From the NCBI RefSeq assembly GCF_019219095.1, contig NZ_JAHUWH010000003.1, forward strand, positions 1 to 64,000: 64,000 nt of DNA, in the 5' to 3' direction. Below are positions 36,053-49,402 of the stretch, one piece after another. Each line of letters begins with the position of its first letter. Within the stretch, counting starts at the first letter, position 1. Origin of the DNA: Acidovorax sp. sic0104 (GTDB lineage: Bacteria > Pseudomonadota > Gammaproteobacteria > Burkholderiales > Burkholderiaceae_C). Below the pieces are notes generated by a model. It was not told the DNA's origin. It ran no database searches and worked only from the letters and a program-made list of their open reading frames with translations. The position numbers and the translations under genes are program-made.

Positions 36053-36427
36053 ATGACTGTCAAGTATTCCAAGGACCACGAGTGGATCGACATCTCCGAC
36101 CACGAAGCCGCCACCGTCGGCATCACGCTGCATGCGCAGGACGCGCTGGGCGACGTGGTGTTCGTGGACCTGCCCGCCGTCGGCACCACCTTCACCCAGG
36201 GTGACGTGGCCGGCGTGGTCGAGTCCGTGAAGGCAGCGGCCGACGTGTACATGCCTGTCACCGGCGAGATCGTCGAAGTGAACGAGGCGCTGCGCGCCGA
36301 CCCGTCCCTGGCCAACAGCGACCCGATGGGCGCTGGCTGGTTCTTCAAGGTCCACGTGACCGACATGACGCAGTTCGACGCGCTCATGGACGAGCCGGCC
36401 TACGCCGAGTTCGCCAAGAACGCCTGA
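36053..36427 (+). CDS. gcvH: Glycine cleavage system H protein
   Basis: 124-aa lipoyl carrier that shuttles the aminomethyl group between GcvP and GcvT. The lipoylated lysine is Lys60 in [22 protein letters not shown] at the N-terminus and [11 protein letters not shown] near the end are standard. The start is ATG 36053, with AGGAG six to seven bases upstream; the 9-residue extension to 36026 is rejected. It is 81 bases from gcvT and 47-74 from gcvP. Confidence 0.97.
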   Translation: MTVKYSKDHEWIDISDHEAATVGITLHAQDALGDVVFVDLPAVGTTFTQGDVAGVVESVKAAADVYMPVTGEIVEVNEALRADPSLANSDPMGAGWFFKVHVTDMTQFDALMDEPAYAEFAKNA

Positions 36428-36501
36428 TCGGACCGCCCCTCCCTTCGCGGCCCGGCAGCCACCCGCCGGGCCATGTGTCCCCGCCCTTGCCGCCGCCGCC
36501 G

Positions 36502-39411
<2,910 letters not shown>

Positions 39412-39437
39412 GCCTGCGCCGTCGCCTCCATCGCAAG

Positions 39438-39474
39438 AACCTCGGCGCGGGCCCAGCCTGCGCCGAGGTTTTTT
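39438..39474 (+). terminator. Terminator of the gcvTHP operon
   Basis: AACCTCGGCG (39438-39447) pairs perfectly with CGCCGAGGTT (39461-39470), followed by TTTT, 27 bases after the gcvP stop. Confidence 0.9.
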
Positions 39475-39568
39475 GCATGGGGCCGATCCGCCCGCTGGCG
39501 GCAACCCGAGCGCATCCCGAACGCGAATAAGATCGCAGCCTCACTCGACTTCCATCACGGAGACTCCT

Positions 39569-39967
39569 TTGCGAAATACTTTGTGCGTGCTGCTTGCCAG
39601 CGTTGTGATCGCTCCCGCCCTGGCGCAAGCCCAGCCTGTCACCACCGCCAGCGGCCTGGTCTATGAATCCCTGAAGGAAGGCGCTGGCGAATCTCCCAAA
39701 GCCAGCAGCACCGTGAAGGTGCACTACAAGGGCACGTTCCTTGATGGCAAGGAATTCGACAGCTCGTACAAGCGCGGCACCCCCACCGAGTTCCCGCTCA
39801 AGGGGGTGATCCCCTGCTGGACGGAAGGCGTGCAGTTGATGAAGCCGGGCGGCAAGGCCAAGCTGACCTGCCCTGCCGCCATCGCCTACGGCGAGCGCGG
39901 CGCAGGTGGCCTGATTCCGCCCAACACCACGCTGATCTTCGAGATCGAACTGATCTCCGTGCGCTGA
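39569..39967 (+). CDS. FKBP-type peptidyl-prolyl cis-trans isomerase, exported
   Basis: 132 aa. A signal peptide (LCVLLASVVIAPALAQAQP) precedes a single FKBP domain: GLVYESLKEGAG, VKVHYKGTFLDGKEFDSSYKRG, GVIPCWTEGVQLMKPGGKAKL, IPPNTTLIFEIELISV. It should speed proline isomerisation of periplasmic proteins. The start is TTG at 39569, supported by GGAGA five bases upstream and by the signal peptide beginning exactly there; no ATG in frame gives a sensible leader. The gene stands alone between the gcv terminator and a MerR gene. Confidence 0.9.
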   Translation: MRNTLCVLLASVVIAPALAQAQPVTTASGLVYESLKEGAGESPKASSTVKVHYKGTFLDGKEFDSSYKRGTPTEFPLKGVIPCWTEGVQLMKPGGKAKLTCPAAIAYGERGAGGLIPPNTTLIFEIELISVR

Positions 39968-40083
39968 CGGATGAAGCCCCCCTGCCGCTGCATTGCGCCG
40001 TCGACCATCAGGCCGGGGGGCCAATGCGCCCGTCGCACGGACAGCCTGCGGCCCCCCATATGGCCATCGGCTGTGGAAAGACC

Positions 40084-41133
40084 ATGCTGCTGAAAGTCGG
40101 CGACCTCGCACGGCGCACCGGCCTCACGGTGCGCACGCTGCACCACTACGACGAGATCGGGCTGCTCAAGCCTTCGGGCCGCTCCGAGGCGGGCTACCGG
40201 CTGTACAGCCAGGCCGACGTGCAGCGGCTGCATGGCATCCAGACGATGCGCCAGATGGGCCTGCCGCTCAGCGATATTGGTGACCTGCTGGCGGGCGACG
40301 GCGTGGCACCCGAGCGCATCATCGGCCAGCAGATCCGTGCGCTGGACCAGCAGATTTCGCAGGCCACCGAACTGCGCGGGCGACTGACCATGCTGCGCGA
40401 CGGGCTCATGGCCGGGGCCGAGCCCGACATGGGCAACTGGCTCCAAGCGCTGGCGCTCATGACCACCTACGGCAAGTATTTCAGCTCGGCTGAGCTCAAG
40501 CAGATCTTCACCAACTGGAGCCTGATCGAAGCCGATTGGCTGATCGTCAAGGACTTGGTGAAGAACGCCATGGACCGCCGGCTGCCGCCCGATTCACCCG
40601 AAGTTCAGGCCCTGGCCTACCGGTGGATGGCGCTCATGCTGCACTGGATGAAAGGCGACATGGACCTGCTGGAGCGCTGGGGCCATATGTTCCGCACCGA
40701 GCCCAGCACGCATGGCCGCAACCACGCGCCGCCCGGCGAGATGATCGAGTACGTCGAAATCGCCATCAAGCTGCGCATGGAACTGCTGGACAAGTACCTG
40801 ACCCGCGACGACCTGCGCGCACTGGGCCATGTGCCCTATGCCGATTGGGCCGCGCTCGAAGAAACCGCGCAGCAGCTTCTGGCCCGGGGCCTGCCACCGC
40901 ATCACCCGGATGCCATGGCGGCCGGACGGCGCTGGGATGCGCTCTTCGGGCAATTGACCCGCAACGACCCTGTATTGCGCCGCAAGCTCCTCACGGCGTC
41001 GGCGCAGGAGCCCTTGCTGCAGGCGGGCTCTCCGCTCAGTGCGCCGGTGCGTGCGTATCTGCACGCCGCGCTGGCCCATGCGCATCAACAGGCCGTGCCC
41101 GAGAAGCCACGCGCAGCCAAAAAAACAGCGTAA
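40084..41133 (+). CDS. MerR-family regulator with a TipAS-like C-terminal domain
   Basis: 349 aa. The N-terminal MerR winged helix is at residues 1-70 (LLKVGDLARRTGLTVRTLHH, YDEIGLLKPSGRSEAGYRLY), with a dimerisation coiled coil to about 125. The remaining 220 residues contain two similar helical stretches (YGKYFSSAELKQIF...WMKGDMDLLERWGHMF) that look like the antibiotic-binding TipAS fold, here possibly doubled. No metal-binding cysteines of the metalloregulator type are seen. It may sense a small cyclic or aromatic compound and could control the acyltransferase-MFS pair downstream. The start is ATG 40084, with GGAAAG just upstream. Confidence 0.85.
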   Translation: MLLKVGDLARRTGLTVRTLHHYDEIGLLKPSGRSEAGYRLYSQADVQRLHGIQTMRQMGLPLSDIGDLLAGDGVAPERIIGQQIRALDQQISQATELRGRLTMLRDGLMAGAEPDMGNWLQALALMTTYGKYFSSAELKQIFTNWSLIEADWLIVKDLVKNAMDRRLPPDSPEVQALAYRWMALMLHWMKGDMDLLERWGHMFRTEPSTHGRNHAPPGEMIEYVEIAIKLRMELLDKYLTRDDLRALGHVPYADWAALEETAQQLLARGLPPHHPDAMAAGRRWDALFGQLTRNDPVLRRKLLTASAQEPLLQAGSPLSAPVRAYLHAALAHAHQQAVPEKPRAAKKTA

Positions 41134-41179
41134 ATCGCTTGACCCTCACGCAACGTGAGGCCTGACAGTCGGTCTCCTG

Positions 41180-42469
41180 ATGGACCGACCCATGACTGAC
41201 GACCCTTCCCGTTCTCCCACCGAGGCCCCCCAGCGGCTGCACGCGCTGGACCACCTTCGCGCCGCGATGATGTGGCTGGGCATCGTGCTGCACGCATCCA
41301 TCGCGTACATGAAGGCACCATCGCCGCTGCCGTGGCACGACGACCTGTCCACTCCGGTAGCCGACCTTTTTGTGGCGGTGATCCACGCGTTCCGCATGCC
41401 GCTGTTCTTCATCCTGGCCGGGTTCTTCGTGGCGCTGCTGGTGCAGCAGCGCGGCCTGGCCGGCATGGCGCGGCACCGCGTACGCCGCCTGGGCCTGCCT
41501 TTCGCGGTGTTCTGGCCGCCGCTTTTCGTCGCCACGGCGCTGCTCGGGCTGATGTTCCTGCACCGCATGGCGCACGGCACCTGGGGCGTGGACCGCAGCC
41601 TGCTGCCGCACGGGCCCAACGTGCCGCAGGGTCCGCCCACCATGCACCTGTGGTTCTTGTGGATGCTGCTGTGGCTGACATTGCTCACCCCGCCCCTGTG
41701 GGCTGTGACCCGCGCTTTGCCAGCGGCACTCCTTCGCGCGCTGCAGCGCATGGCCGCATGGCTGTGCGGCTCACCCGCCGGGTTCGTGGCGTTGACGCTG
41801 CCGCTGGCCTGGATCGGCGCGCACTACACCCACGGCATCGTCACGCCCAGCGGCTCGTTCCTGCCACCCCTGGCGGAATGGGCGCACAACGGCCTGTTCT
41901 ACGCGTTCGGCCTGTGCCTGCATACCCAGCGACGCCTGCTGATGGCGCGCTACGAGCGACATTGGCCAGTGTTCGCAGCCATGGGCTTCGCGTGTTTCGT
42001 GGTCACGGGTTTGCTGGCGGAGGTGCTGGCCCAGCCCGAGGCGTCTGCCTTCGCGCTGGTGATGGTGACCGGCGCGTTCACGGACATGCTGGCGGCACCC
42101 GTGCCCGCCACGCGGCACCTGCAGTTCTGGATGGCGCTGGCCTACAACGCCGCGTCGTGGCTGTGGAGCTTTGCGCTGATCGGCCTGTTCCTGCGCCACG
42201 CATCGAAGCCCCGGGCCTGGCTGGCGTACCTGGCAGACAGCTCGTACTGGGTCTATCTGGTGCACCTGCCGATGACGGTGGGCTTCAGCGCCCTGCTGTA
42301 CGGCGTGCCCATTCCGGCTCTTGCCAAGATTTTGATCAACGTGCTGGCCACCACGGCCCTGTGCCTGGCCAGCTACCACCTGTGCGTGCGCAGCACTGCC
42401 ATCGGCCAGCTGCTCAACGGCCAGCGCCATCCCCGCCCTTTGACTGGAGAGCCTTCCCATGCCCACTGA
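41180..42469 (+). CDS. Acyltransferase 3 family membrane protein (OpgC/MdoC-like)
   Basis: 429 aa with about ten to eleven membrane segments. RLHALDHLRAAMMWLGIVLHASIAY carries the conserved Arg and His of acyltransferase-3 proteins; SYWVYLVHLPMTVGF near the C-terminus is the other family block. Members acylate sugars, glucans, peptidoglycan or antibiotics at the inner membrane. The gene overlaps the MFS gene by 11 bases, so the two are coupled. Start ATG 41180 or ATG 41192 (MTDDPS). Confidence 0.85.
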   Translation: MDRPMTDDPSRSPTEAPQRLHALDHLRAAMMWLGIVLHASIAYMKAPSPLPWHDDLSTPVADLFVAVIHAFRMPLFFILAGFFVALLVQQRGLAGMARHRVRRLGLPFAVFWPPLFVATALLGLMFLHRMAHGTWGVDRSLLPHGPNVPQGPPTMHLWFLWMLLWLTLLTPPLWAVTRALPAALLRALQRMAAWLCGSPAGFVALTLPLAWIGAHYTHGIVTPSGSFLPPLAEWAHNGLFYAFGLCLHTQRRLLMARYERHWPVFAAMGFACFVVTGLLAEVLAQPEASAFALVMVTGAFTDMLAAPVPATRHLQFWMALAYNAASWLWSFALIGLFLRHASKPRAWLAYLADSSYWVYLVHLPMTVGFSALLYGVPIPALAKILINVLATTALCLASYHLCVRSTAIGQLLNGQRHPRPLTGEPSHAH

Positions 42470-43823
42470 GACCCCCGATCGCGACGCCCCAGCGCGCCGC
42501 CCCCAGCCTGCCCCGCCGGACCAGGACCTGCGCGCCGCGCTGCTCAGAGACCACAATTTCCGCTGGCTGACCGGCGGCGCCTTTTTGTCGATGCTCGGCG
42601 ACCAGTTCACGCTGATCGCCCTGCCATGGCTGGTGCTGCAGATGACTGGCGACACTTTGGTGCTGGGCACCGTATTGGCGCTCGTCAGCGTTCCCCGCGC
42701 CCTGTTCATCCTGATCGGCGGCGCGCTCGTGGACCGCCATTCGCCCAAGCAGGTGCTGATGATCACCAAGTACGTCAACCTGGTGCTGCTGGCCGCGCTG
42801 GCGGCGCTGGTGCTGGCGGGCAGCCTCACGCTGTGGATGGTGTATGCGCTGTCGCTGGGCATCGGCCTGGCCACGGCCTTCAGCATCCCGGCGGGCACGG
42901 CCATGATGCCGCACGTGGTGGCGCGCCACCAGCTGCAGGCGGCCAACGGCATCAACCTGGGGCTGCGCCAGCTCACCATGTTCCTCGGGCCGCTGCTCGC
43001 GGGCGTGCTGATCGCGCTGTTCGGCGATGCCACGGGGTCGCCAGCGGGCGGCATGCGGGCCAACGCCACCGGTATCGGCCTTGCCTTCGCGCTCGATGCG
43101 CTGAGCTTTGCAGTGTCGGCCTGGACGCTGGCCAAAGTGCAGGTCCGGGGTGACAGTGGCGCCCATCCCGCTCATGCTGCCGCGCCGCCCCAGGCCGTGC
43201 TGGCGTCGGTGTGGCAGGGTCTTGCGCATTTCTGGAGCGACCACGAGCTGCGCACCTGCTTTCTCTACTGGAGCGCGATCGCCCTCTTCATCATGGGGCC
43301 CATCCACATCGCGATCCCGGTGCTGGCCAGCAGCACGCCCGCGCTCGGTGCGGCCGCCTTCGGCATCATCGTGGGCGCGCACGGAGCGGGCACTCTGCTG
43401 GGCATGGTGATCTCGGGGGCGGTGCCGCGCCTGCGCATCGGCAGCCTGGGCGTGACCATCCTCGCATTCGACGCGATCATCGGCGCGCTGTTCATGCCCA
43501 TGGGCCTGATCACCGCCGTGTGGCAGGGCGCGGCGCTGATGCTGGTCATCGGCCTTCTGGGCGGCTTCATGCAGGTGAGCGTGTTCACCTGGATCCAGCA
43601 GCGCGTGCCGCCCATGCTGCTGGGCCGCGCGATGAGCCTGTTCATGTTCATCTTCATGGGCCTGGCGCCCATCTCCGCCGCCGTGACGGGGTGGGTGATG
43701 AAAAGCGTGACGCTCGCGCAGCTGTTCGCGGCCAGCGGCGGCACGCTGGTGGTGCTGGCAGCACTGGCCTTCGTGATCACCCCCATGCGCCGCGTGACGG
43801 ACGCGGCACCTGCGGCCCGTTGA
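42459..43823 (+). CDS. MFS transporter (MFS_3/EntS-like)
   Basis: 454 aa with about twelve membrane segments. HNFRWLTGGAFLSMLGDQFTLIALPWLVLQ and GGALVDRHSPKQVLM (motif A-like loop) place it among efflux-type MFS proteins related to the enterobactin exporter. The start is ATG 42459, with GGAGAG about nine bases upstream, inside the end of the acyltransferase gene. Joint expression with a membrane acyltransferase and a nearby TipAS-type MerR gene suggests modification and export of a small molecule (inference). Confidence 0.88.
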   Translation: MPTETPDRDAPARRPQPAPPDQDLRAALLRDHNFRWLTGGAFLSMLGDQFTLIALPWLVLQMTGDTLVLGTVLALVSVPRALFILIGGALVDRHSPKQVLMITKYVNLVLLAALAALVLAGSLTLWMVYALSLGIGLATAFSIPAGTAMMPHVVARHQLQAANGINLGLRQLTMFLGPLLAGVLIALFGDATGSPAGGMRANATGIGLAFALDALSFAVSAWTLAKVQVRGDSGAHPAHAAAPPQAVLASVWQGLAHFWSDHELRTCFLYWSAIALFIMGPIHIAIPVLASSTPALGAAAFGIIVGAHGAGTLLGMVISGAVPRLRIGSLGVTILAFDAIIGALFMPMGLITAVWQGAALMLVIGLLGGFMQVSVFTWIQQRVPPMLLGRAMSLFMFIFMGLAPISAAVTGWVMKSVTLAQLFAASGGTLVVLAALAFVITPMRRVTDAAPAAR

Positions 43824-43838
43824 CGGGCCGCACCATGA

Positions 43839-43867
43839 GAAATGCCGGGCATGGGCCCGGCATTTTC
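43839..43867. terminator. Bidirectional terminator between MFS and nitroreductase genes
   Basis: GAAATGCCGGG (43839-43849) pairs with CCCGGCATTTTC (43856-43867) across a 6-base loop, with A/T runs on both flanks; the genes are convergent. Confidence 0.85.
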
Positions 43868-43889
43868 TTGTGCGCTACAAGCCCGGGGC

Positions 43890-44552
43890 TCAGACTTCCG
43901 TCACGAACTGCTCACGCGGGCGGCGCACCTTCTTGAGGTTCACCAGCCAGTCGCCTTCGTCGGCGCGATAGCCCAGCGGCAGGATGGACACGCTGCGCAG
44001 TCCACGTGCCCTCAGGCCCAGGATCTCATCGAGCGCGTTGGGGTCGAAACCCTCCATCGGGGTCGAGTCGACTTCCTCGAAGGCTGCGGCGATCAATGCG
44101 GCGCTCATCCCGATGTACGCCTGGCGGGCGGCATGCTGGAAGTTGACCTCCGCATCGCGCTGAGGGTAGCTGTTCAGCAGCATCTGGCGGTAGTTTTCCC
44201 AGCCTTCATTCTTGAAGCCGCGCTGGTCGTTGGTCAGATCGAACATCATGTTGATGCGCTCGGCCGTGTAGTTGTCCCACGCGGCGAACACCAGCAGGTG
44301 CGAGCCGTCCGTGATCTGCGCCTGGTTCCAGGCGATGGGCTGGATTTTGGCGCGCACTGCGGGGTCGGTCACGACGATGATCTCGAAGGGCTGCAGGCCG
44401 CTGGAGGTGGGGGCCAGGCGAGCGGCCTCCAGGATGCGCTCTACCTTGTCCTGGGGGACCTTCTTGGCGGGGTTGAGCTTCTTGGCGGCATAGCGCCATT
44501 GCAGTTGGTTGAGCAGCGGCTGGGCTGCATTGGCGGTGTTGGCTGTGGTCAT
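43890..44552 (-). CDS. Oxygen-insensitive NAD(P)H nitroreductase (NfsB-like)
   Basis: 220-aa FMN nitroreductase, cytoplasmic homodimer. The N-terminal LQWRYAAKKLNPAKKVPQDK and RLAPTSSGLQPFEIIVV give the FMN-phosphate contacts, and GLRARGLRSVSILPLGYRADEGDWL is the C-terminal FMN block. It reduces nitroaromatics or quinones; the physiological substrate is unknown. The start is ATG 44552. No regulator is adjacent. Confidence 0.9.
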   Translation of the reverse strand: MTTANTANAAQPLLNQLQWRYAAKKLNPAKKVPQDKVERILEAARLAPTSSGLQPFEIIVVTDPAVRAKIQPIAWNQAQITDGSHLLVFAAWDNYTAERINMMFDLTNDQRGFKNEGWENYRQMLLNSYPQRDAEVNFQHAARQAYIGMSAALIAAAFEEVDSTPMEGFDPNALDEILGLRARGLRSVSILPLGYRADEGDWLVNLKKVRRPREQFVTEV

Positions 44553-44920
44553 GTTGTAGTCGTCCTGTGATCTGGGCCGTTGATGTTTTTTGCGCGAGCC
44601 TTGCGGTCAGGCGGCATATGAACTGTATGCAAGCCCCGAGCGCCCGGTAAGGCATCAACGGGAAAAGGATTGTTCGCGTTTGATCAACAATCGGCCGTTT
44701 ATGCCGCCGCCGATGGCGGGGTGAGCGCCTTCTGGACGGGCTGGACCCGTGGGGTCTTGGGCGCGCCCCCGCGCCCACCCGCGACCTGCGGGCGTACACT
44801 CCGACGCATGCCTTGCGGTAGCCTGCAGCCGCGCACCGCAGCGACCATTGGCCGTCAACCCGCCATGCGATGGCTTGCAGTTGCGTGCAGTTGCGTGGAG
44901 AACGCACCGCCTTTTCTTCC
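44553..44920. other. 368-bp divergent region, no gene seen
   Basis: This lies between the divergent nitroreductase and histidine-kinase genes. I see no convincing coding frame. TTGTT and AACAA flank a short dyad at about 44670-44690, and an AT-rich stretch near 44640-44690 could hold promoters. The kinase-proximal part is GC-rich and unremarkable. Confidence 0.5.
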
Positions 44921-47141
<2,221 letters not shown>

Positions 47142-47155
<14 letters not shown>

Positions 47156-47816
47156 GCTGCCGGCATGCAGCGTGCACGCGGCGTATGAAGACGCCGACCT
47201 GCTCGTGTTGCACAAGCCCGCCGGCCTGCTGTGCGTGCCGGGCCGGGGCCCCGACAAGCAGGACTGCCTGAGCGCCCGCGCAGAGCAGCGCTGGCCCGGC
47301 GCGCTCATCGTGCACCGGCTGGACCAGGCCACCTCGGGCCTCGTGATCATGGCGCGCCACATCGACGCGCAGCGGCGCCTGAGCCACGCGTTCGCGGAGC
47401 GCCAGGTGCACAAACGCTACCAGGCCGTAGTGCAGGGCCACATGCGACAGGGCCCGGGCGACGCCGAAGCCTGGCAGGACATCGACCTGCCCATCGCCGC
47501 CGACTGGGAGCGCCGCCCGCTGCGCGTGATCGACCATGCCCTGGGCAAGCCCAGCCTCACCCGCTGGCGCGTGCGAGGGCACGATGCCGCCGCCGGTACA
47601 AGCCACGTCGAGCTGGAGCCCGTGACGGGCCGCACCCACCAGTTGCGCGTGCATCTGGCGGCCGTGGGCCACCCGATCCTGGGCGACGCGCTGTACGCAG
47701 ACGCCGCCACGCAGGTGCAGGCTCCCAGGCTGCTGCTGCATGCGAGCGACCTGCGCTTCATGCACCCGGCGACAGGCGCCGATATGGTGCTGCAATGGCC
47801 TGCGGATTTTGAATAA
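47142..47816 (+). CDS. RluA-family RNA pseudouridine synthase
   Basis: 224 aa, without an S4 domain. The catalytic loop is IVHRLDQATSGLVIMAR with the invariant Asp, and TGRTHQLRVHLAAVGHPILGDALY is the second family block. It isomerises a uridine in rRNA or tRNA; the target cannot be read from the sequence. It overlaps the hybrid kinase by 14 bases. The last codons (GAT TTT GAA) and the TAA stop belong to an R2 repeat, so its 3-prime end is repeat-derived. Confidence 0.9.
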
Positions 47817-47872
47817 AAACGTGCTCTTACGCGCTTTCAGCAAGCGCTATAAGCTACCAATTCAATAGCAAA
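47805..47872 (-). repeat. Palindromic intergenic repeat R2, copy C (inverted)
   Basis: In reverse orientation to copies A, B and D. Its tail GATTTTGAATAAAAAC matches the complement of copy A at 15 of 16 bases. The core GCGCTTTCAGCAAGCGC is palindromic and the other end is GCTACCAATTCAATAGC. It overlaps the end of the pseudouridine synthase gene and touches the end of eamA at 47873. Confidence 0.75.
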
Positions 47873-48760
47873 TCACCCACGCGATGCCTGCCGCGACATC
47901 GCCCACTGCACCGCCAGGATGCTGCACAGCACCACCAGCATGCCGGCCAGCGAGATGCCTCGCATGGACTGCCCGAGCAGCGCCCACCCCAGCAGCACCG
48001 CCGTCACCGGGCTCAGCAGGCCCAGCGACGCCACGGCCACCGAGGGCAGGCGCGCAATGCCGCGGAACCACAGCCCATAGGCCAGCAAGGCCCCCGCCAC
48101 GCTCAGGTACACATAGCCGGCCACATGGGCCGCCGTCAGCGTGGGCAGGGGCGGGTCCACCAGCCAGGCCACGGGCGCCAGCATCACGCCACCGGCCAGC
48201 AGCTGCCAGCCCGTGAAGGCCAGCACCGGCAGGTCGGAGCGCCAGCGGCGCGACCAGAACGTGCCCGCCGCCATGCACAGCGTGCCCGCCAGCGCGGCGG
48301 CCACGCCCACCATGTCCCAGCGCGCGCCCGGCGACAGCAGCAGCGCCGCCATGCCCGCCACACCCAGCCCACCCGCCGCGAGGGCCACGGCCGGTGGGCG
48401 GCGATGGTCGAGCGCCCAGGTCAGCCCCATCACCACCAGCGGCCCGATGGCTCCCACCACCGCCGCAACGCCACCCGGCAACCGGTAAGCCGCCACGAAC
48501 AGCAGCGCCTGGAAGACGCCGATGTTCAGCGCCGCCAGCACCATCAGGCGCCACCACCCCGTCCGGTCGCCCCAGGCAGGCCAGCGGCGGCACCACAGCA
48601 CCAAAAGCAGGCCGGCGGGCAAGGTGCGCAGCAGTGCGGCAGTGAAGGGCCGATCGGGCGGCAGCAGCTCGGTGGTGACGATGTAGGTGGAGCCCCAGAT
48701 GACAGGCCCCACCGCCGTGGTCAACGCGTCCAGCCAGGGGGAGGTGCGGTCGTTCGACAT
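47873..48760 (-). CDS. EamA/DMT-family transporter
   Basis: 295 aa with ten hydrophobic segments, two EamA repeats. VGPVIWGSTYIVTTELLPPD is the usual start of the first repeat (GSTYI) and GALLAYGLWFRGIARLPSVAVASLGLLSPV the second. It probably exports amino acids or metabolites. It is divergent from a MarR regulator with two palindromic operators between them, so efflux is likely induced by the MarR ligand. Confidence 0.9.
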   Translation of the reverse strand: MSNDRTSPWLDALTTAVGPVIWGSTYIVTTELLPPDRPFTAALLRTLPAGLLLVLWCRRWPAWGDRTGWWRLMVLAALNIGVFQALLFVAAYRLPGGVAAVVGAIGPLVVMGLTWALDHRRPPAVALAAGGLGVAGMAALLLSPGARWDMVGVAAALAGTLCMAAGTFWSRRWRSDLPVLAFTGWQLLAGGVMLAPVAWLVDPPLPTLTAAHVAGYVYLSVAGALLAYGLWFRGIARLPSVAVASLGLLSPVTAVLLGWALLGQSMRGISLAGMLVVLCSILAVQWAMSRQASRG

Positions 48761-48762
48761 GG

Positions 48763-48790
48763 TTATTTATCTTAAATTCAAGATAAATAA
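48763..48790. promoter_or_regulatory. MarR operator 1
   Basis: TTATTTATCTT (48763-48773) and AAGATAAATAA (48780-48790) form an 11-bp perfect inverted repeat with a 6-base centre, two bases from the eamA start codon. Confidence 0.8.
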
Positions 48791-48802
48791 CTCTACCATA
48801 CA

Positions 48803-48818
48803 ATCTTGAAATCAAGAT
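48803..48818. promoter_or_regulatory. MarR operator 2
   Basis: ATCTTGA-AA-TCAAGAT is a perfect inverted repeat and shares its ATCTT...AAGAT core with operator 1 (34-bp centre spacing). It is 18 bases before the marR start. Confidence 0.8.
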
Positions 48819-48836
48819 AATTTCGAGCACATTGCC

Positions 48837-49358
48837 ATGGCCACCCAACGCCAACCCGATGCCGTCGATGCCATCCTCGACCAATGGCACCGCGAGCGCC
48901 CTGACCTCGACGTGAGCCCCATGGGGCCGATTGGCCGCATCAAGCGCTGCGCGGCCCTGCTGCAGCGCCGCCTGGACGAAACCTTCGCCGAGTTCGGCCT
49001 GAGCTTCTGGGAGTTCGACGTGCTGGCCACGCTGCGCCGCTCGGGCGCGCCCTTTTGCCTGGCGCCGACCACGCTGTTCTCTACGCTCATGGTCACCTCG
49101 GGCACCATGACGCACCGCATGGGCAAGCTGGAGGCCAGCGGCTGGATAGCGCGGCTGCCCAACCCCGCCGATGCGCGCAGCTCGCTGGTGCAGCTCACCC
49201 CCGAGGGCCTGGCGCTGATCGACCGCGCGGTGGAGGCGCACGTGGCCAACGAGCACCGCATCCTGGCGCCGCTCAAGGCCGCCGATCTGGCGGCGCTGGA
49301 TGCGCGGCTGTCGCTGCTGCTGGCGGCGCTGGAGTCCCACGCGGGTCAGCAGGCATAG
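48837..49358 (+). CDS. MarR-family transcriptional regulator
   Basis: 173 aa. Winged helix in the middle (about residues 60-125: LSFWEFDVLATLRRSGAPFC, LMVTSGTMTHRMGKLEASGW, beta wing RLPNPADARSSLVQLTPEG), flanked by dimerisation helices. It should repress itself and the divergent EamA exporter through the two operators between them. The start is ATG 48837. Confidence 0.92.
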   Translation: MATQRQPDAVDAILDQWHRERPDLDVSPMGPIGRIKRCAALLQRRLDETFAEFGLSFWEFDVLATLRRSGAPFCLAPTTLFSTLMVTSGTMTHRMGKLEASGWIARLPNPADARSSLVQLTPEGLALIDRAVEAHVANEHRILAPLKAADLAALDARLSLLLAALESHAGQQA

Positions 49359-49402
49359 CACGGACCGGCACCGCCATGCGTACTGCGCAGTAACATGGCG
49401 GG

